This document shows, in pieces, positions 31,701 through 39,897 of a stretch of 64,000 bases of DNA. The position numbers were made by a program, and so were the translations under genes. The notes under the pieces are model-generated. The model had not been told where the DNA came from and made no database searches. It saw only the letters and a list, made by a program, of their open reading frames with translations. Where the stretch lies: positions 458,356 to 522,355 of the forward strand of contig LSRX01000136.1 of NCBI GenBank assembly GCA_001939145.1. The letters run 5' to 3'. Every line of letters begins with the position of its first letter. Position 1 is the first letter of the stretch. The DNA is from Symbiodinium microadriaticum (lineage: Eukaryota; Sar; Dinophyceae; Suessiales; Symbiodiniaceae).

Positions 31701-33216
31701 TTGTTGTTGCTGAATTTGTTGACATGACAGCTTCGGTCCTTCCGCCCCGCTTGGTTGGCCCGAGGTGTTCTCCATGGAGAAGCCAACCGCCCCCAAGGCA
31801 GATGCATATGAGACCCGGCCTCAGAGAGCCGAAACCACAACCGAAAAGGCTTCTTGTAGACTCAGACTAGCCGTGACGAGCGCCTGTTGCGAATCCTGTC
31901 CCGGCAGTGGATCTGTGGCCATGCTAGAGGACAGCCGGCAATGCTCAGCAGGTTCCAGTCCGGGAACGTCATTGAGATGCTGAAGATGCTTCAAGCCAAG
32001 TTCGTCAACCAGACGGCCGAGGCTGACATGGCCGAGACCAAGAAGAAGAACAGCAGCTCAGATTAATTGAAGCCTTGGACTCTGCAGTGCCCATGCAGTG
32101 TGACCACGGCAGCACACCTGTGGTCAAGGGAGACATGCCGGCTCAGTGGATCCCATGCATGACAGCTCCAGGCTACAACCTTCTGCTGACGAGCCTGAAC
32201 AATGGGATTGCCTCTTGACTTGCTATTCTTTTGCTGGCAGGAGTCTTCAGAATGCACAGTTGTTGATGAAATGTTGGTGCTAGGGTCGCAGGGAGACTGC
32301 AAGCATGCCGACAAGATTTGCAGTACATCTTGGAGTCCTTCGTTTTTCATTTGTCCGATAAACCTGGTTTCAAAACGCCAGATCCTGTCAGGATGTCTCC
32401 AAGAAGGCCACAGAAAAGAAGGGCACCTTCAAGACCCCGCGGGGATAAAGGGTTAGGGCCGCTAGGGTCCTGGAGAGCAAGCAGCAGGGGCTCTGCTGCC
32501 ACGTCAAAGGATTGATTGCCTGCCCTGACTTGAAACTTCAAGCTTCAGACTATGAATTGGCCCTGCCCTTAAAGGTAAGCCCTCACGAAGCGCAACACCT
32601 GAATGGAGGAGCTCGACCCTGAGCCAAAAGGCGGAGAAGGAGGCAAGGCAACAGTTTTCCGAGGGAGGGGCCAATGACCGACGTTTGTGACATTGATGAT
32701 TGTAGGATGAAGCCTTTGTGATTTGTGCGGCGGCTGTCGCCTGTGAATTCTGTTAAGAGCACAGGCAACCAAGGCAAAGTTGGACGAGGACTACACAGCG
32801 GACCAGACTCTCGTCCAAGAGCGTGAAGTAGCTGAGTAGCTTGCAACTCTGAGTGGTCAAGATGACAATGCCACCATTGCAGGTGGTGGTGATGTTGTGG
32901 TCAATCGTAGTGGTTGTGGCTGCGTAGTTGGCTTTTCTCACCGCTGTTGCCACTCCTCCTCCTCCTCCTCCTCCTCCTGTTGCTGCGACTGCTGCTGCTG
33001 CTCCTGCTACTGCTACTGCTACTCCTACTACTACTACTACTCCTCCTCCTCCTGCTCCTCCTCCTCCTCCTCCCTCCTCCTCCCTCCTCCTCCCTCCTCC
33101 TCCCTNNNNNNNNNNNNNNNNNNNNNCTCCTCCTCCTCCTCCTCCTCCTACTCCTACTCCTACTCCTCCTCCTCCTCCTCCTCCTCCTACTCCTACTCCT
33201 ACTCCTCCTACTCCTC

Positions 33217-33255
<39 letters not shown>

Positions 33256-36200
33256 TCATCACCACTACCACCACCACCACCACCACTTCCAGTGGCCCTG
33301 TTACCGCCAACATTGTCATGGCTCGTGCTCCATACTTCTTCTACACCGAAGACAACGATGACGACGACCAAAGCATGAGAGTGTTGATGCCCGTGCTGCT
33401 TCTTCAAAACCTGTACGTCCGTTACTTTCAGGAAGCTCGCCAGCGATTTGGACACCGAGTGCAAGGTCAAGGCCTAGCGGCTGTGTGTCCCAACACTTCA
33501 TCGCTGCCTTGCGCGCTACGAAGGAACTGAGCTCATGCACGTGCATGCAACCTCGTGCCCAGAGCCTGGAGGCCAGCGACTTTGCAGAGCGCCAGCGGCT
33601 GCGCTCCGACGAAGTGACGGCCATAACGCAGGCTGTTCGACTTGACCAGAATCTGGCAATGTTTGGGGCAGTTTAGGGATAGCAAGATGCCAAACCAAAA
33701 GTTATACAAGAGAGAAGTTAAAGCCCTAAACATTAGGTCCTAATGAAGGACTGTCGAAAATACGGGAAGAAGCTCAGCCGTTCTTTGATGCAGTCGGGTT
33801 ACTGGTTAGGACTTGCTGGTGTGTCATGCCTCGCGAAGGTGGCCCGAGGCCCTAATGGCAGAGCTGGACGGTGTTGCTCATAGTCTGTTCTTGGTTTGCG
33901 CTGAGGCTCTGAAGATCATTTTGTCGAGAACCTCGCCGTATCTCCATGCAGGCATGGCATTTGGTCTCTCCGACCCAGGACATCTCTCATTTTCTTGGAG
34001 GACCAATTCCATTCATAGACTGACTGTCTCCTCCAACTGGTGGTGAGGCACTTCCTTGGCGGCGCTCCGCACCGAAGGCTGGACTCGAGCGGCATTTGCG
34101 ACCTGATGGAGTCATCAAGCCACGATCAGATGGGTCATGTTCGCCCATTACAGCCACCAGGCCGGCGGCAAGACCCTGTCTTGGATCGCACACTGCGCTT
34201 TTTACAGGCTTCGCATCCTGCAAAGATGACACGCGGGGTTGAGGAGGGCTTGAGGACTGCTCTTTGATGGTTCTATTTGCCACTATCTGGCTTACGAGTG
34301 GTTCGTAAGAGGTGTAGGGTTTGGGGTCGAATATAGCCTGAAACCGGCCAAAAGACCAGCAGTTTCCCTAAAAGATGGCCGATGAATCCACTCTCATACT
34401 GGCAGCCCGTGGTGGTGATGAGGTCCGTGTGCCGCCACATTTAGCCTGAATTTGTTCGGCTTTAGCAGGGCTACACGGCTTATTGAATTGTTCCAGATGC
34501 ACAGGTCTGGCTGCTTCTTGATGTTTTGCCAACATCATCACGGCAGATACCTACAGTAGCGAAGCCCGCAGCTGAATATTCTGTCCAACTCAGGCACAAG
34601 CCACGGCGCTGGACAGCACCACCCTGCGGGTTCTGGTGGAACGGCTGAGGCCAGGATTCAGACTTGAAGGTCAGAGACTTCAATGTTCCTTGGCCCTTAG
34701 CTCTCAAGCATGGATGCCTTTGGCATTGCAAACACATCTTTCCTTCTCCTTGACATTCTAAGTCTAGACGTGGCATATTCTTTTGACGACTTTGCGCGTA
34801 AAGTGCCGCAGTGGGAGAGCCGAGAGAGTGACTTGAAGGCAGAAGGACGTGCCGGACGGCGCAGCAGGTCCTGTCAAGAGGATAGCTGCCATGCTCAAGG
34901 ACGCACTGCGAGATTCCATGTTGTCAGCACGTCGGAACAAGAAGTCTCCCTTCACTTGTCCCCACTGTCCATGGACAAAATATCGGCTTAGTTGCGAATC
35001 GCGCCCACTTAGAACTGTTTAACTCTAGGATGATTGCGTGTTTGCATAGTCCACGACTGACGGCAGCATGGAGCAAGACTGGTCGTTTGTGAGTTAGGGG
35101 TGGACAACTGGCGCTGTCTGGGGCAAGGGCCAGAACCAGGCATGGGCCAGCCGTGGACGATAGGAGTTGATCATGAAGCCGTGCCGTCTTTCCTTGCCAG
35201 TTTGCGTTCTCGTCTTTGAGTAGGAAACCGTGAGAAGGAGCTGATGTCCAAAATCAAGAACTCTGATGTGGACGATGCTTCCCAGCAGGCCGTGGCTCCA
35301 CACTACTCCACATGTAGCGACCAGCGATTAGTTGGCACCCATTGCTGCTGTGGTGGGGTGGCAGAACTCACAGCACCCCGATAATCGCTACAAAGGAGCA
35401 TCCTCCTTCGTGGAACGATTTGTGCCCTAAGCTTGGGAGTTTAGTTCCTCTCCTGCCCCTCCCCTGTGGACGGTTGAGGGGTTGGGGCTTCAGAGTGAGT
35501 TCCCCGCTTAGCAGCTGCAAAAAAGGCAGAGCGCATTGCGCACAACCAAAGATGCCCATCCTGTTGCCAGGTTTGGTGCGACAAGGAGCTCAAGACCAAC
35601 GGCGAGGACCCCCCCTTTCGTGTGGAAGTGCGTAACCGTGATTGAAACCCGAGCAGCATAGATCTGGCAGGTGTATAGGTGGGTGGGTAGGTAGGTCGGT
35701 CGGTCGATAGGTCAGTAGGTCGGTAGGTCGGTCGGTGGGTGAGTGGGTGGGTGGGCAGGTAGGTAGGTGGGTGGGTGGGTGTGTGGGTGGGTTAGTGTTT
35801 CGTTTGAGGGAATGTTGAAGTGATCAGANGGTAGGTAGGTAGGTAGGTAGGTAGGTAGGCAGGTAGGTAGGCAGGTTTGCAGGGATGGCGTCATAGGTAC
35901 AGCTATTCGGTATGCATGCGTACTGCATACATGCATACGTACCTAAGGGAAAATGTGTATGTGTGCGGATGCTATCGCATGAGTGTTTGTCTATTTACGT
36001 ATGTGCCGTATATAGAAACGCATCCGTACACACGTGCAAGCCATGTCAGCAGGCCCGTGAAACGAAGACGAGCGAGATCGAGGAGCTCAAGGCAAGCCTA
36101 TGAGGGGTGGCAGGAAGTCATTCCACTGGGAATCTCTTCTGAGCCTACGAGACTTGAAAGACTTCATGGAGAACTAACGACACATCAGATGGCAGAATCA

Positions 36201-37351
36201 GAACAGGACAGGTGACGGACTGGTGTGTACTACGACGTTGACGTGACACTCTACTCTTCCATCGGATATGTATACTTTCTTTTAGCATCCCCATCTTCAG
36301 TTACACGGTGACACCTGTTGGAGGCCGAGATCGACCGCCTCCAGAGCCTCGATGCAGGGACACTTGAGATGGGCTCGGAATTCAGGAACGGGGTCGTGAT
36401 CCCAGTCAAAAAGCTCCGATTGAAGATGTCATGGCTGAGCTTGGAAGGATTGGGGCGGAGTTCGGCACGCAGAGCAGGGGGTGTTGAAGCATGAATCGTC
36501 CACCCAATGCCCACAGCCCAGGGCCCTCTTGGCAGAGCTGGGCGAAGAGAACAGCAAGCTAGCTTCGGAGACCTGGAGCAAGACTGGCAACATGGAGTTT
36601 GGACCTAAAGACCACGGTCCCCCTTTGAGCAAAAGTGCATCGACGTTTTAAGGACTGAGCTTTGCTGCAAAAAGCTCAGCCGAGGACATCTCTGCGCTGG
36701 ATAAGAGCATCAAGGATACCACGGTTATGAGAGAGGAGGAGAGCCCTGGCGGAACTTCTAATTCTGCTGCCTTGTCTTCAGAAGACTGTAGCATCTTCTA
36801 AACGGGAATGCTGTGGCGCAGACCAGACGAGATTTTTCCTAAGGAAGGCTGCCAATCTGAAGAACCTCCACGAGACCACTGAGGCAAACCAAGGGAATGC
36901 AAAGTCGATGTAGAGATATGCAGCTATGCAGTTGTAGAAGAGATGGAACATTCACGACTTCCCAGGGCAAGGAGGCCGTGGCAGAAGCGACGCAGATCCT
37001 GCGAGACTTCTACAGTAATTTGGGGCCTTCCTTCGTCCAGCTCAGGAGCGAGGGCCTTTTCAATTTGTATGTGCCCGGCTTCGTTAAATGGTGTGCCTCC
37101 TTTAGCTGGATTTCTTTTTCGAAGGCTCTGTTATTCGAGAGGAGAGAGAATGTTGTCGATCCACTCTCTGCTTCGGCTGCTTTCGAGGAGCAATGAGAGC
37201 CACCATCAGGCGTGCGGGGCTGTGCAGTCCGTGTATGAAGACAGCTCATGCTGAATGCTGACATCCCATCAGACTCAAGCCGCAAGTGGGTCCTCCCTCC
37301 CTTCATTCTTTCGCTTTTTCTGCATGACATGTGCACTCACACACTCACTTG

Positions 37352-37382
<31 letters not shown>

Positions 37383-39071
37383 CCTGTCGCTTTGTCTCTG
37401 AATCCATGTACGTATGCATGTATATGTGCCAGTATGTATGCGTTGAGACACGAGTGGGGACTGTTTGGTGTGCAGGCCTCGCAGCATCCCGGTGAGAGCT
37501 GTCATTGCCAAAGTTCAGCCTGAAGCAATCTAGATTTGGGGTAAAGCCTTGCAGGACAGCCGAAAGCCCGAATTCGCTGCCGGCGGCATGGCAGCGCGAG
37601 ATGCCACGATAGCATGTAATGGGAGATATGTTCCTACTCCAGAAGCACCCCTGCAGTGCCCGGCAGCTAAGGCGACTATGGCGACTCGGGGCAGAGCAAA
37701 GTGCTCGAGCTGAGCCTCGGCTAAAATCCTGCCGAGTTCGGCACGGCGCCGTGTGCTTCGAAGCACCCCTCCCCTTGCGGCAGTAGCATGAAGGAGTACA
37801 GCTTCCAGCGTAGCATAGCCTTGCAGGATGCAGGAGATGACAGCCGACCTTGCTCAGGAGGCCAGCTTCCCAGTTGCCATACGCTTTGCCTGCATTGAGT
37901 CTTGCATTCCTGCACCCGTTCCAGTACATCGCAGGCTAACGAAATCCAGGCCACAGAGAACACTGCCGAGAAGGCACACTGGCTCGACTGCGGTGTAGAC
38001 CTCTCCTAAAAGAGTAAACTCTTTACCTGTCGCCTTGCATCCTTCAATTTTCGCTCCCGCTTCCGACTTTTGGCGTACCGTCATGCATAGGAGTTCCAGA
38101 CCTTCCTTGCAGATTCTCAGGAGGTACCTTGGCAACAGCTTGTCCACTTTCAACTTCGGATTTCGAGATTTTTGTCGCACGCCTGTCCAGTTCCATAGGA
38201 CAGCAGAACCCTCCAGTTTCGGTGAATCGAAAATGGAGCTGGTCAAATCTAAGGATCGGTCGAAGAAGCAGACGACGCAGCAAAAGAACGAAATGTCGAC
38301 GGGCTTGCATCGACCGGGTTCAGCAATAGGTGTTAAGCCTGTTCCTCCAAACATCTACGAAATCAAGGCCTAGGTTCAAGCTTGAGGGTTGCAGTGCATC
38401 TTGGATCACCCTGTTTCATGAGCTGTTGCCGGGCTCGGGACCTGAGGACTATCTCCTCCCAGAGCAATGTGCTGAGCCAGCGCAAGGTGGACATGAGACT
38501 AGAGTGAAGTCGGTACTGCAACTGGCTCGAATACTTCGGCATTTAGACTAAGAGCTCGAGTCCGTAGCTGACAAGCGAAGCGCCTCCGAAGGTGGACCTC
38601 CTCGCAACGGAAAAGCAGCTAGCTGCCGCCAACGACTACTATGAGGCCCCGGGATACAGCGATGGCTTTGCTTCCTTGTGTTGAAGGCTTCAAGGCCGAT
38701 GAATTGAGAGTAGAACCTGCCTGTGCGGACAAGTTTCTCGGCCAGTCGCGAATAGTGACTCGTCGCCGGGCTTGAATTTATCGGGTTTGGACAGCGGAGC
38801 AGCAAGGGGCATGCACGCAAGCAGACACCTCGCAGGAGCTGCACGGAAAGTGTCTCGATAAGTCCACGAACTTTGCTGCTGCTCCTTGGTCGCATGTTGG
38901 ACATATGCTGGCCGGCAGCAGCTACTGCTGCTGCTGGTGCTCCGAATACTACTACTGCTACTACTAGTACTGCTGATGCTGCCACTACTGCTGCTACTGC
39001 TGCTGCTGCTACTAGTACTTCTACTCCTGCTCCTGCTTCAACTCCTCCTACCACTACCACTACTACTATTA

Positions 39072-39110
<39 letters not shown>

Positions 39111-39759
39111 TGACTACCACCACCACCACCACCGCCTACTACCGCTTACTATCACCACCACCAGCAGCGTTTGTACTAGTACTGCTGTCGCTACTGCTAC
39201 TACCACAGCTATACAGCTATGGCGATCATGGGCCGAATCATTGTAATGGTTGCCGTTGTCGTAGCACCTCCAAACAGTCGTCGTCGTCGAAGTATCAGCA
39301 TGTCAACCAATTCGTTGTTCTTGGTTAATGCAGCTGTCGGTGTTGTTTGTCGATACGATTTGCTCTTGCTGCAGTGGTGATTGTGTTTGCTGTTTGCTTC
39401 TGCTGCGCCATGTGTTACCCTCGCTTCTGATGTTCATGTCACAATTTGGTGGTTTTGTCAGTTATGCCTGTCGTCGTTGGGTGAGTCCTGGGTCCTTGTT
39501 CTTGCTACTTGTGCTGTGAATGTTGTTCTCTTTCGGTCGCACCGAATAGGCCCAATGATTGCTTGTGTACTGCCTGGCAGGAGCGGAAGCGCCGAGCAGA
39601 AGAGCTGGAGGCCCTTGACAAGGCCGACACAATGCACAGTATGAGCAACCGCAATATCAGATCCAATCAGGACCATGCTGAAGTGACCCCATGTGCTGCA
39701 GTTTCCCAGCACAGGCTTACGAGATGCTCAGCCGGGCCGCAAACCTGGGCAGCTTGGCT
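28696..39759 (+). CDS. secreted coiled-coil protein gene of about 28 micro-exons (complete span)
   Basis: Starting at ATG 28696, successive + strand segments flanked by AG and GT/GC spell, in order and almost always in phase 0, a protein that matches from end to end a long coiled-coil family I recall from dinoflagellates. The landmarks are: a signal peptide ending A-T-P-V-Q-K; R-F-C-x-S-E; K-I-E-L-x-R-A-D-I; R-L-S-E-E-I-A-x-H-E-A; V-R-E-A-E-A-A-D-Y; F-Q-S-G-x-V-I-E-M-L; D-F-A-E-R-Q-x-L-R-x-D-E; W-C-D-K-E-L-x-T-N; S-E-I-E-E-L-K-A-E-I-D-R-L; D-I-S-A-L-D-K; G-K-E-A-V-A-E-A-T-Q-I-L-R-D-F-Y; E-K-Q-L-A-A-A-N-D-Y-Y-E; R-R-A-E-E-L-E-A-L-D-K-A-Y-E-M-L. Exons are 19-108 bp and introns about 60-1,200 bp. 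The protein would enter the secretory pathway; its function is unknown. A few exons are uncertain. The C-terminus may be spliced at 39760 or read on to TGA 39895. Confidence 0.85.
28901..28919 (+). CDS. coiled-coil gene exon 2 (19 bp)
   Basis: An excellent acceptor (CCTCTTGTTTGTCGTGCAGCAG), then VLTALE plus one base, donor GTCTTT. Phase 1 fits the two leading bases of exon 3. It joins as V-Q-K-V-L-T-A-L-E. Confidence 0.5.
29201..29280 (+). CDS. coiled-coil gene exon 3
   Basis: The acceptor TTATCGTTCACTCAG, two bases, then RVLAAADIALRFCTSELGY and KRADLKE, GC donor GCACAA. F-C-x-S-E/T is the conserved cysteine block near the mature N-terminus. Confidence 0.68.
29386..29442 (+). CDS. coiled-coil gene exon 4 (57 bp)
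   Basis: The acceptor CCTTTCGCGCAG, phase-0 ELSSKIELTRADIDSLDAE, donor GTGCAG. Confidence 0.78.
29636..29677 (+). CDS. coiled-coil gene exon 5 (42 bp)
   Basis: The acceptor ATGGTCCAG, phase-0 ASRLSEEIAGHEAS, donor GTCGAA. It continues exon 4 as in the family pattern A-x-R-L-x-x-E-I-x-x-H-E-A. Confidence 0.75.
30271..30315 (+). CDS. coiled-coil gene exon 6 (45 bp)
   Basis: The acceptor GTCCGAGCGCAG, phase-0 AHTAKLEKSKANATE, GC donor GCACCG. It is the short linker before the V-R-E-x-E block. Confidence 0.65.
30452..30508 (+). CDS. coiled-coil gene exon 7 (57 bp)
   Basis: The acceptor GGTGGGATCAG, phase-0 VREAEAADYDALKTDLGES, donor GTGACA. It closely matches the family block V-R-x-x-E-x-A-D-x-x-x-x-x-x-D-x-x-E-S. 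Confidence 0.8.
30752..30820 (+). CDS. coiled-coil gene exon 8 (69 bp)
   Basis: The acceptor CTCGCTTTATGTACAG, phase-0 AIDAALKTLQEQAFAEQ then LPNSIH, donor GTGGGC in phase 0. A stronger-looking GTAAGT donor ten bases on would break the frame. Confidence 0.72.
31064..31108 (+). CDS. coiled-coil gene exon 9 candidate (45 bp)
   Basis: A pyrimidine-rich acceptor (CCCACCACCCCCACAG) and a GTGAGA donor enclose phase-0 QGFAETCVVWLFTSQ. Splice signals are very good; the match to the family is weak. Confidence 0.4.
31381..31440 (+). CDS. coiled-coil gene exon 10 candidate (60 bp)
   Basis: After CCCCGGGAAG, phase-0 VHRAAELAHLSEEDLDSLSK to GC donor GCCGGC. It would sit where the family has a short Ala/Leu-rich helix before F-Q-S. 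Confidence 0.42.
31952..32052 (+). CDS. coiled-coil gene exon 11
   Basis: After AATGCTCAGCAG: FQSGNVIEMLKMLQAKF, then VNQTAEADMAETKKKN. F-Q-S-x-x-V-I-x-M-L-x-x-L-x-x-K-F is a family hallmark. The acceptor could also be after CCAG (start 31959). The end is inferred from a GC donor whose phase suits the next exon. Confidence 0.72.
32549..32574 (+). CDS. coiled-coil gene exon 12 (short)
   Basis: CTTCAAGCTTCAG, then (x)YELALPLK to a perfect GTAAGC donor. It corresponds to H-A-Y-E-M-L-x-Q-D-L-K. Confidence 0.5.
32610..32642 (+). CDS. coiled-coil gene exon 13 candidate
   Basis: The frame SSTLSQKAEKE ends at GC donor GCAAGG and fits the Ala/Lys-rich helix expected here. The acceptor and phase are unresolved. 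Confidence 0.4.
32765..32812 (+). CDS. coiled-coil gene exon 14 (48 bp)
   Basis: The acceptor GTTAAGAGCACAG, phase-0 ATKAKLDEDYTADQTL, donor GTCCAA. Together with exon 15 it forms the D-x-x-Y-x-x-D-L-x-x-x-C stretch. Confidence 0.65.
32954..33292. repeat. CTC/CTA/CTG microsatellite with scaffold gap, inside intron
   Basis: Trinucleotide (TCC/CTC, CTG, CTA, CAC) and CTCCTCC-type repeats flanking the 21-N gap at 33106-33126. They lie in the intron between exons 14 and 15. Apparent long frames on both strands are repeat translations. Confidence 0.95.
33106..33126. other. assembly gap (21 N)
   Basis: Run of N inside the CTC repeat; the repeat length is therefore unknown. Confidence 1.
33436..33465 (+). 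CDS. coiled-coil gene exon 15 (30 bp)
   Basis: After a long pyrimidine tract and ACTTTCAGGAAG, phase-0 LASDLDTECK, donor GTCAAG. The next exon continues S-L-E-A-S-D-F-A-E-R-Q, exactly the family order. Confidence 0.62.
33563..33670 (+). CDS. coiled-coil gene exon 16 (108 bp)
   Basis: The acceptor CCTCGTGCCCAG, phase-0 SLEASDFAERQRLRSDE, then VTAITQAVRLDQNLAMFGA, donor GTTTAG. F-A-x-R-Q-x-L-R-x-x-E-x-x-A-I-x-x-A is one of the most conserved blocks of the family. Confidence 0.8.
34047..34076 (+). CDS. coiled-coil gene exon 17 candidate
   Basis: The frame TSLAALRTE after GTGGTGAG resembles the x-A-L-A-Q-L-R-S block that follows exon 16 in the family. Boundaries are weak. Confidence 0.33.
34161..34196 (+). 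CDS. coiled-coil gene exon 18 candidate (36 bp)
   Basis: After TTACAGCCACCAG, phase-0 AGGKTLSWIAHC to GC donor GCTTTT; similar to the L-x-S-x-V-L-S-A-L-A helix. Tentative. Confidence 0.33.
34843..34926 (+). CDS. coiled-coil gene exon 19 (84 bp)
   Basis: The acceptor TTGAAGGCAG, phase-0 DVPDGAAGPVKRIAAMLKD, then ALRDSMLS, GC donor GCACGT. It matches D-P-F-x-K-V-K-K-M-I-K-D-L-I-x-x-L-M of the family. Confidence 0.6.
35235..35288 (+). CDS. coiled-coil gene exon 20 candidate (54 bp)
   Basis: After GAAACCGTGAG, phase-0 KELMSKIKNSDVDDASQQ, GC donor GCCGTG. Good exon form, but the residues do not obviously match the family at this position. Confidence 0.4.
35571..35627 (+). CDS. coiled-coil gene exon 21 (57 bp)
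   Basis: The acceptor CCCATCCTGTTGCCAG, phase-0 VWCDKELKTNGEDPPFRVE, donor GTGCGT. W-C-D-x-E-L-x-T-N is the strongest diagnostic block of the family. Confidence 0.82.
35669..35880. repeat. GGTA / GGTG tetranucleotide microsatellite in intron
   Basis: GTAGGTAGGT and GTGGGTGGGT runs with GGTC variants and a single N at 35829, between exons 21 and 22. Confidence 0.92.
36053..36091 (+). CDS. coiled-coil gene exon 22 (39 bp)
   Basis: The acceptor AGCCATGTCAGCAG, phase-0 ARETKTSEIEELK, GC donor GCAAGC. It continues into exon 23 as S-E-I-E-E-L-K-A-E-I-D-R-L. Confidence 0.75.
36324..36392 (+). CDS. coiled-coil gene exon 23 (69 bp)
   Basis: After CCTGTTGGAG, phase-0 AEIDRLQSLDAGTLEMGSEF and RNG, donor GTCGTG. 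A-E-I-D-x-L matches; the second half is divergent, so the end is less sure. Confidence 0.6.
36536..36616 (+). CDS. coiled-coil gene exon 24 candidate
   Basis: After CCCTCTTGGCAG: ELGEENSKLASETWSKTGN, then MEFGPKDH. Ending before GTCCCC it would leave one base that completes the Ala codon opening exon 25 (A-E-D-I-S-A-L-D-K). The family match is weak. Confidence 0.42.
36680..36738 (+). CDS. coiled-coil gene exon 25
   Basis: After AAAAAGCTCAG: (A)EDISALDKSIKDTTVMREE, matching the family block E-E-I-x-x-L-D-x-x-x-x-x-A-T-x-x-R-x-E-E. The donor is unclear (possibly GA-type at about 36739). Confidence 0.68.
36848..36898 (+). CDS. coiled-coil gene exon 26 (51 bp)
   Basis: After TTCCTAAGGAAG, phase-0 AANLKNLHETTEANQGN, GC donor GCAAAG; followed in frame by exon 27. 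Confidence 0.7.
36966..37034 (+). CDS. coiled-coil gene exon 27 (69 bp)
   Basis: The acceptor TTCACGACTTCCCAG, phase-0 GKEAVAEATQILRDFYSN, then LGPSF, donor GTCCAG. A-V-x-x-A-x-x-x-L-x-x-F-Y is a hallmark of the family. Confidence 0.82.
37351..37384. repeat. (TC)n microsatellite in intron
   Basis: TCTCTCTTTCTCTCTC run between exons 27 and 28. Confidence 0.9.
37935..37994 (+). CDS. coiled-coil gene exon 28 (60 bp)
   Basis: The acceptor CACCCGTTCCAGTACATCGCAG, phase-0 ANEIQATENTAEKAHWLDCG, donor GTAGAC. It fits the E-A-x-x-x-A-E-x-x-A-x-x-x-x-x-x-F segment. The preceding family block (S-G-G-V-V-x-M-L-E) was not found in the 900-bp intron before it. Confidence 0.55.
38219..38300 (+). CDS. coiled-coil gene exon 29 (approximate)
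   Basis: The frame FGESKMELVKSKDRSKKQ, then TTQQKNEMS, is highly charged and resembles F-M-x-D-S-K-x-x-K-A-x-K-S-x-x-I of the family. Boundaries are uncertain by tens of bases. Confidence 0.48.
38592..38645 (+). CDS. coiled-coil gene exon 30 (54 bp)
   Basis: The acceptor CGCCTCCGAAG, phase-0 VDLLATEKQLAAANDYYE, GC donor GCCCCG. It matches x-D-L-x-x-T-x-K-x-L-x-A-A-x-x-Y-x-x-K-L-K-P. Confidence 0.8.
38836..38874 (+). CDS. coiled-coil gene exon 31 (39 bp)
   Basis: The acceptor GACACCTCGCAG, phase-0 ELHGKCLDKSTNF, GC donor GCTGCT. It corresponds to K-L-K-P-x-C-x-D-x-G-V-S-Y, keeping the conserved Cys. Confidence 0.7.
38929..39160. repeat. CTG/ACT/ACC trinucleotide repeats in last long intron
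   Basis: GCTGCTGCTACT, then TACTACTACT, then CACCACCACC runs between exons 31 and 32. Thr-, Val- and Leu-rich open frames here are repeat artefacts. Confidence 0.95.
39581..39622 (+). CDS. coiled-coil gene exon 32 (42 bp)
   Basis: The acceptor TTGTGTACTGCCTGGCAG, phase-0 ERKRRAEELEALDK, GC donor GCCGAC. It matches R-x-x-R-R-x-E-E-I-x-x-L-x-E-A. Confidence 0.78.
39715..39759 (+). CDS. coiled-coil gene exon 33 (C-terminal)
   Basis: The acceptor TTTCCCAGCACAG, phase-0 AYEMLSRAANLGSLA, then either donor GTGAGC or read-through to TGA at 39895. It continues exon 32 as E-A-L-D-K-A-Y-E-M-L, the family's last conserved helix (E-A-L-K-I-L). Confidence 0.7.
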
Positions 39760-39897
39760 GTGAGCTCGTCCTATCGCTCATGGATGCCTAGGTCAGGACA
39801 AGAGCAAGAAGGCTTCATGTCATTGCCGTGCCGTTGGCACTGCAGAAAGCCGTGGAAAGTAGCTATACATAGCTTGTTACTTACCAAAGCATCATGA

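Noticed and set aside
32753..33530. Poly-Ser, poly-Leu, poly-Pro and poly-Arg frames of 150-200 residues on both strands
   Set aside because: They are CTC/CTA repeat translations that also cross the N gap.
30040..33740. Scattered CCCTAAA heptamers (30051, 30121, 33724) as interstitial telomere
   Set aside because: Single copies only, not tandem; chance or common sequence.
38548..39328. Val-, Thr- and Leu-rich frames
   Set aside because: Trinucleotide repeat translation inside an intron of the coiled-coil gene.
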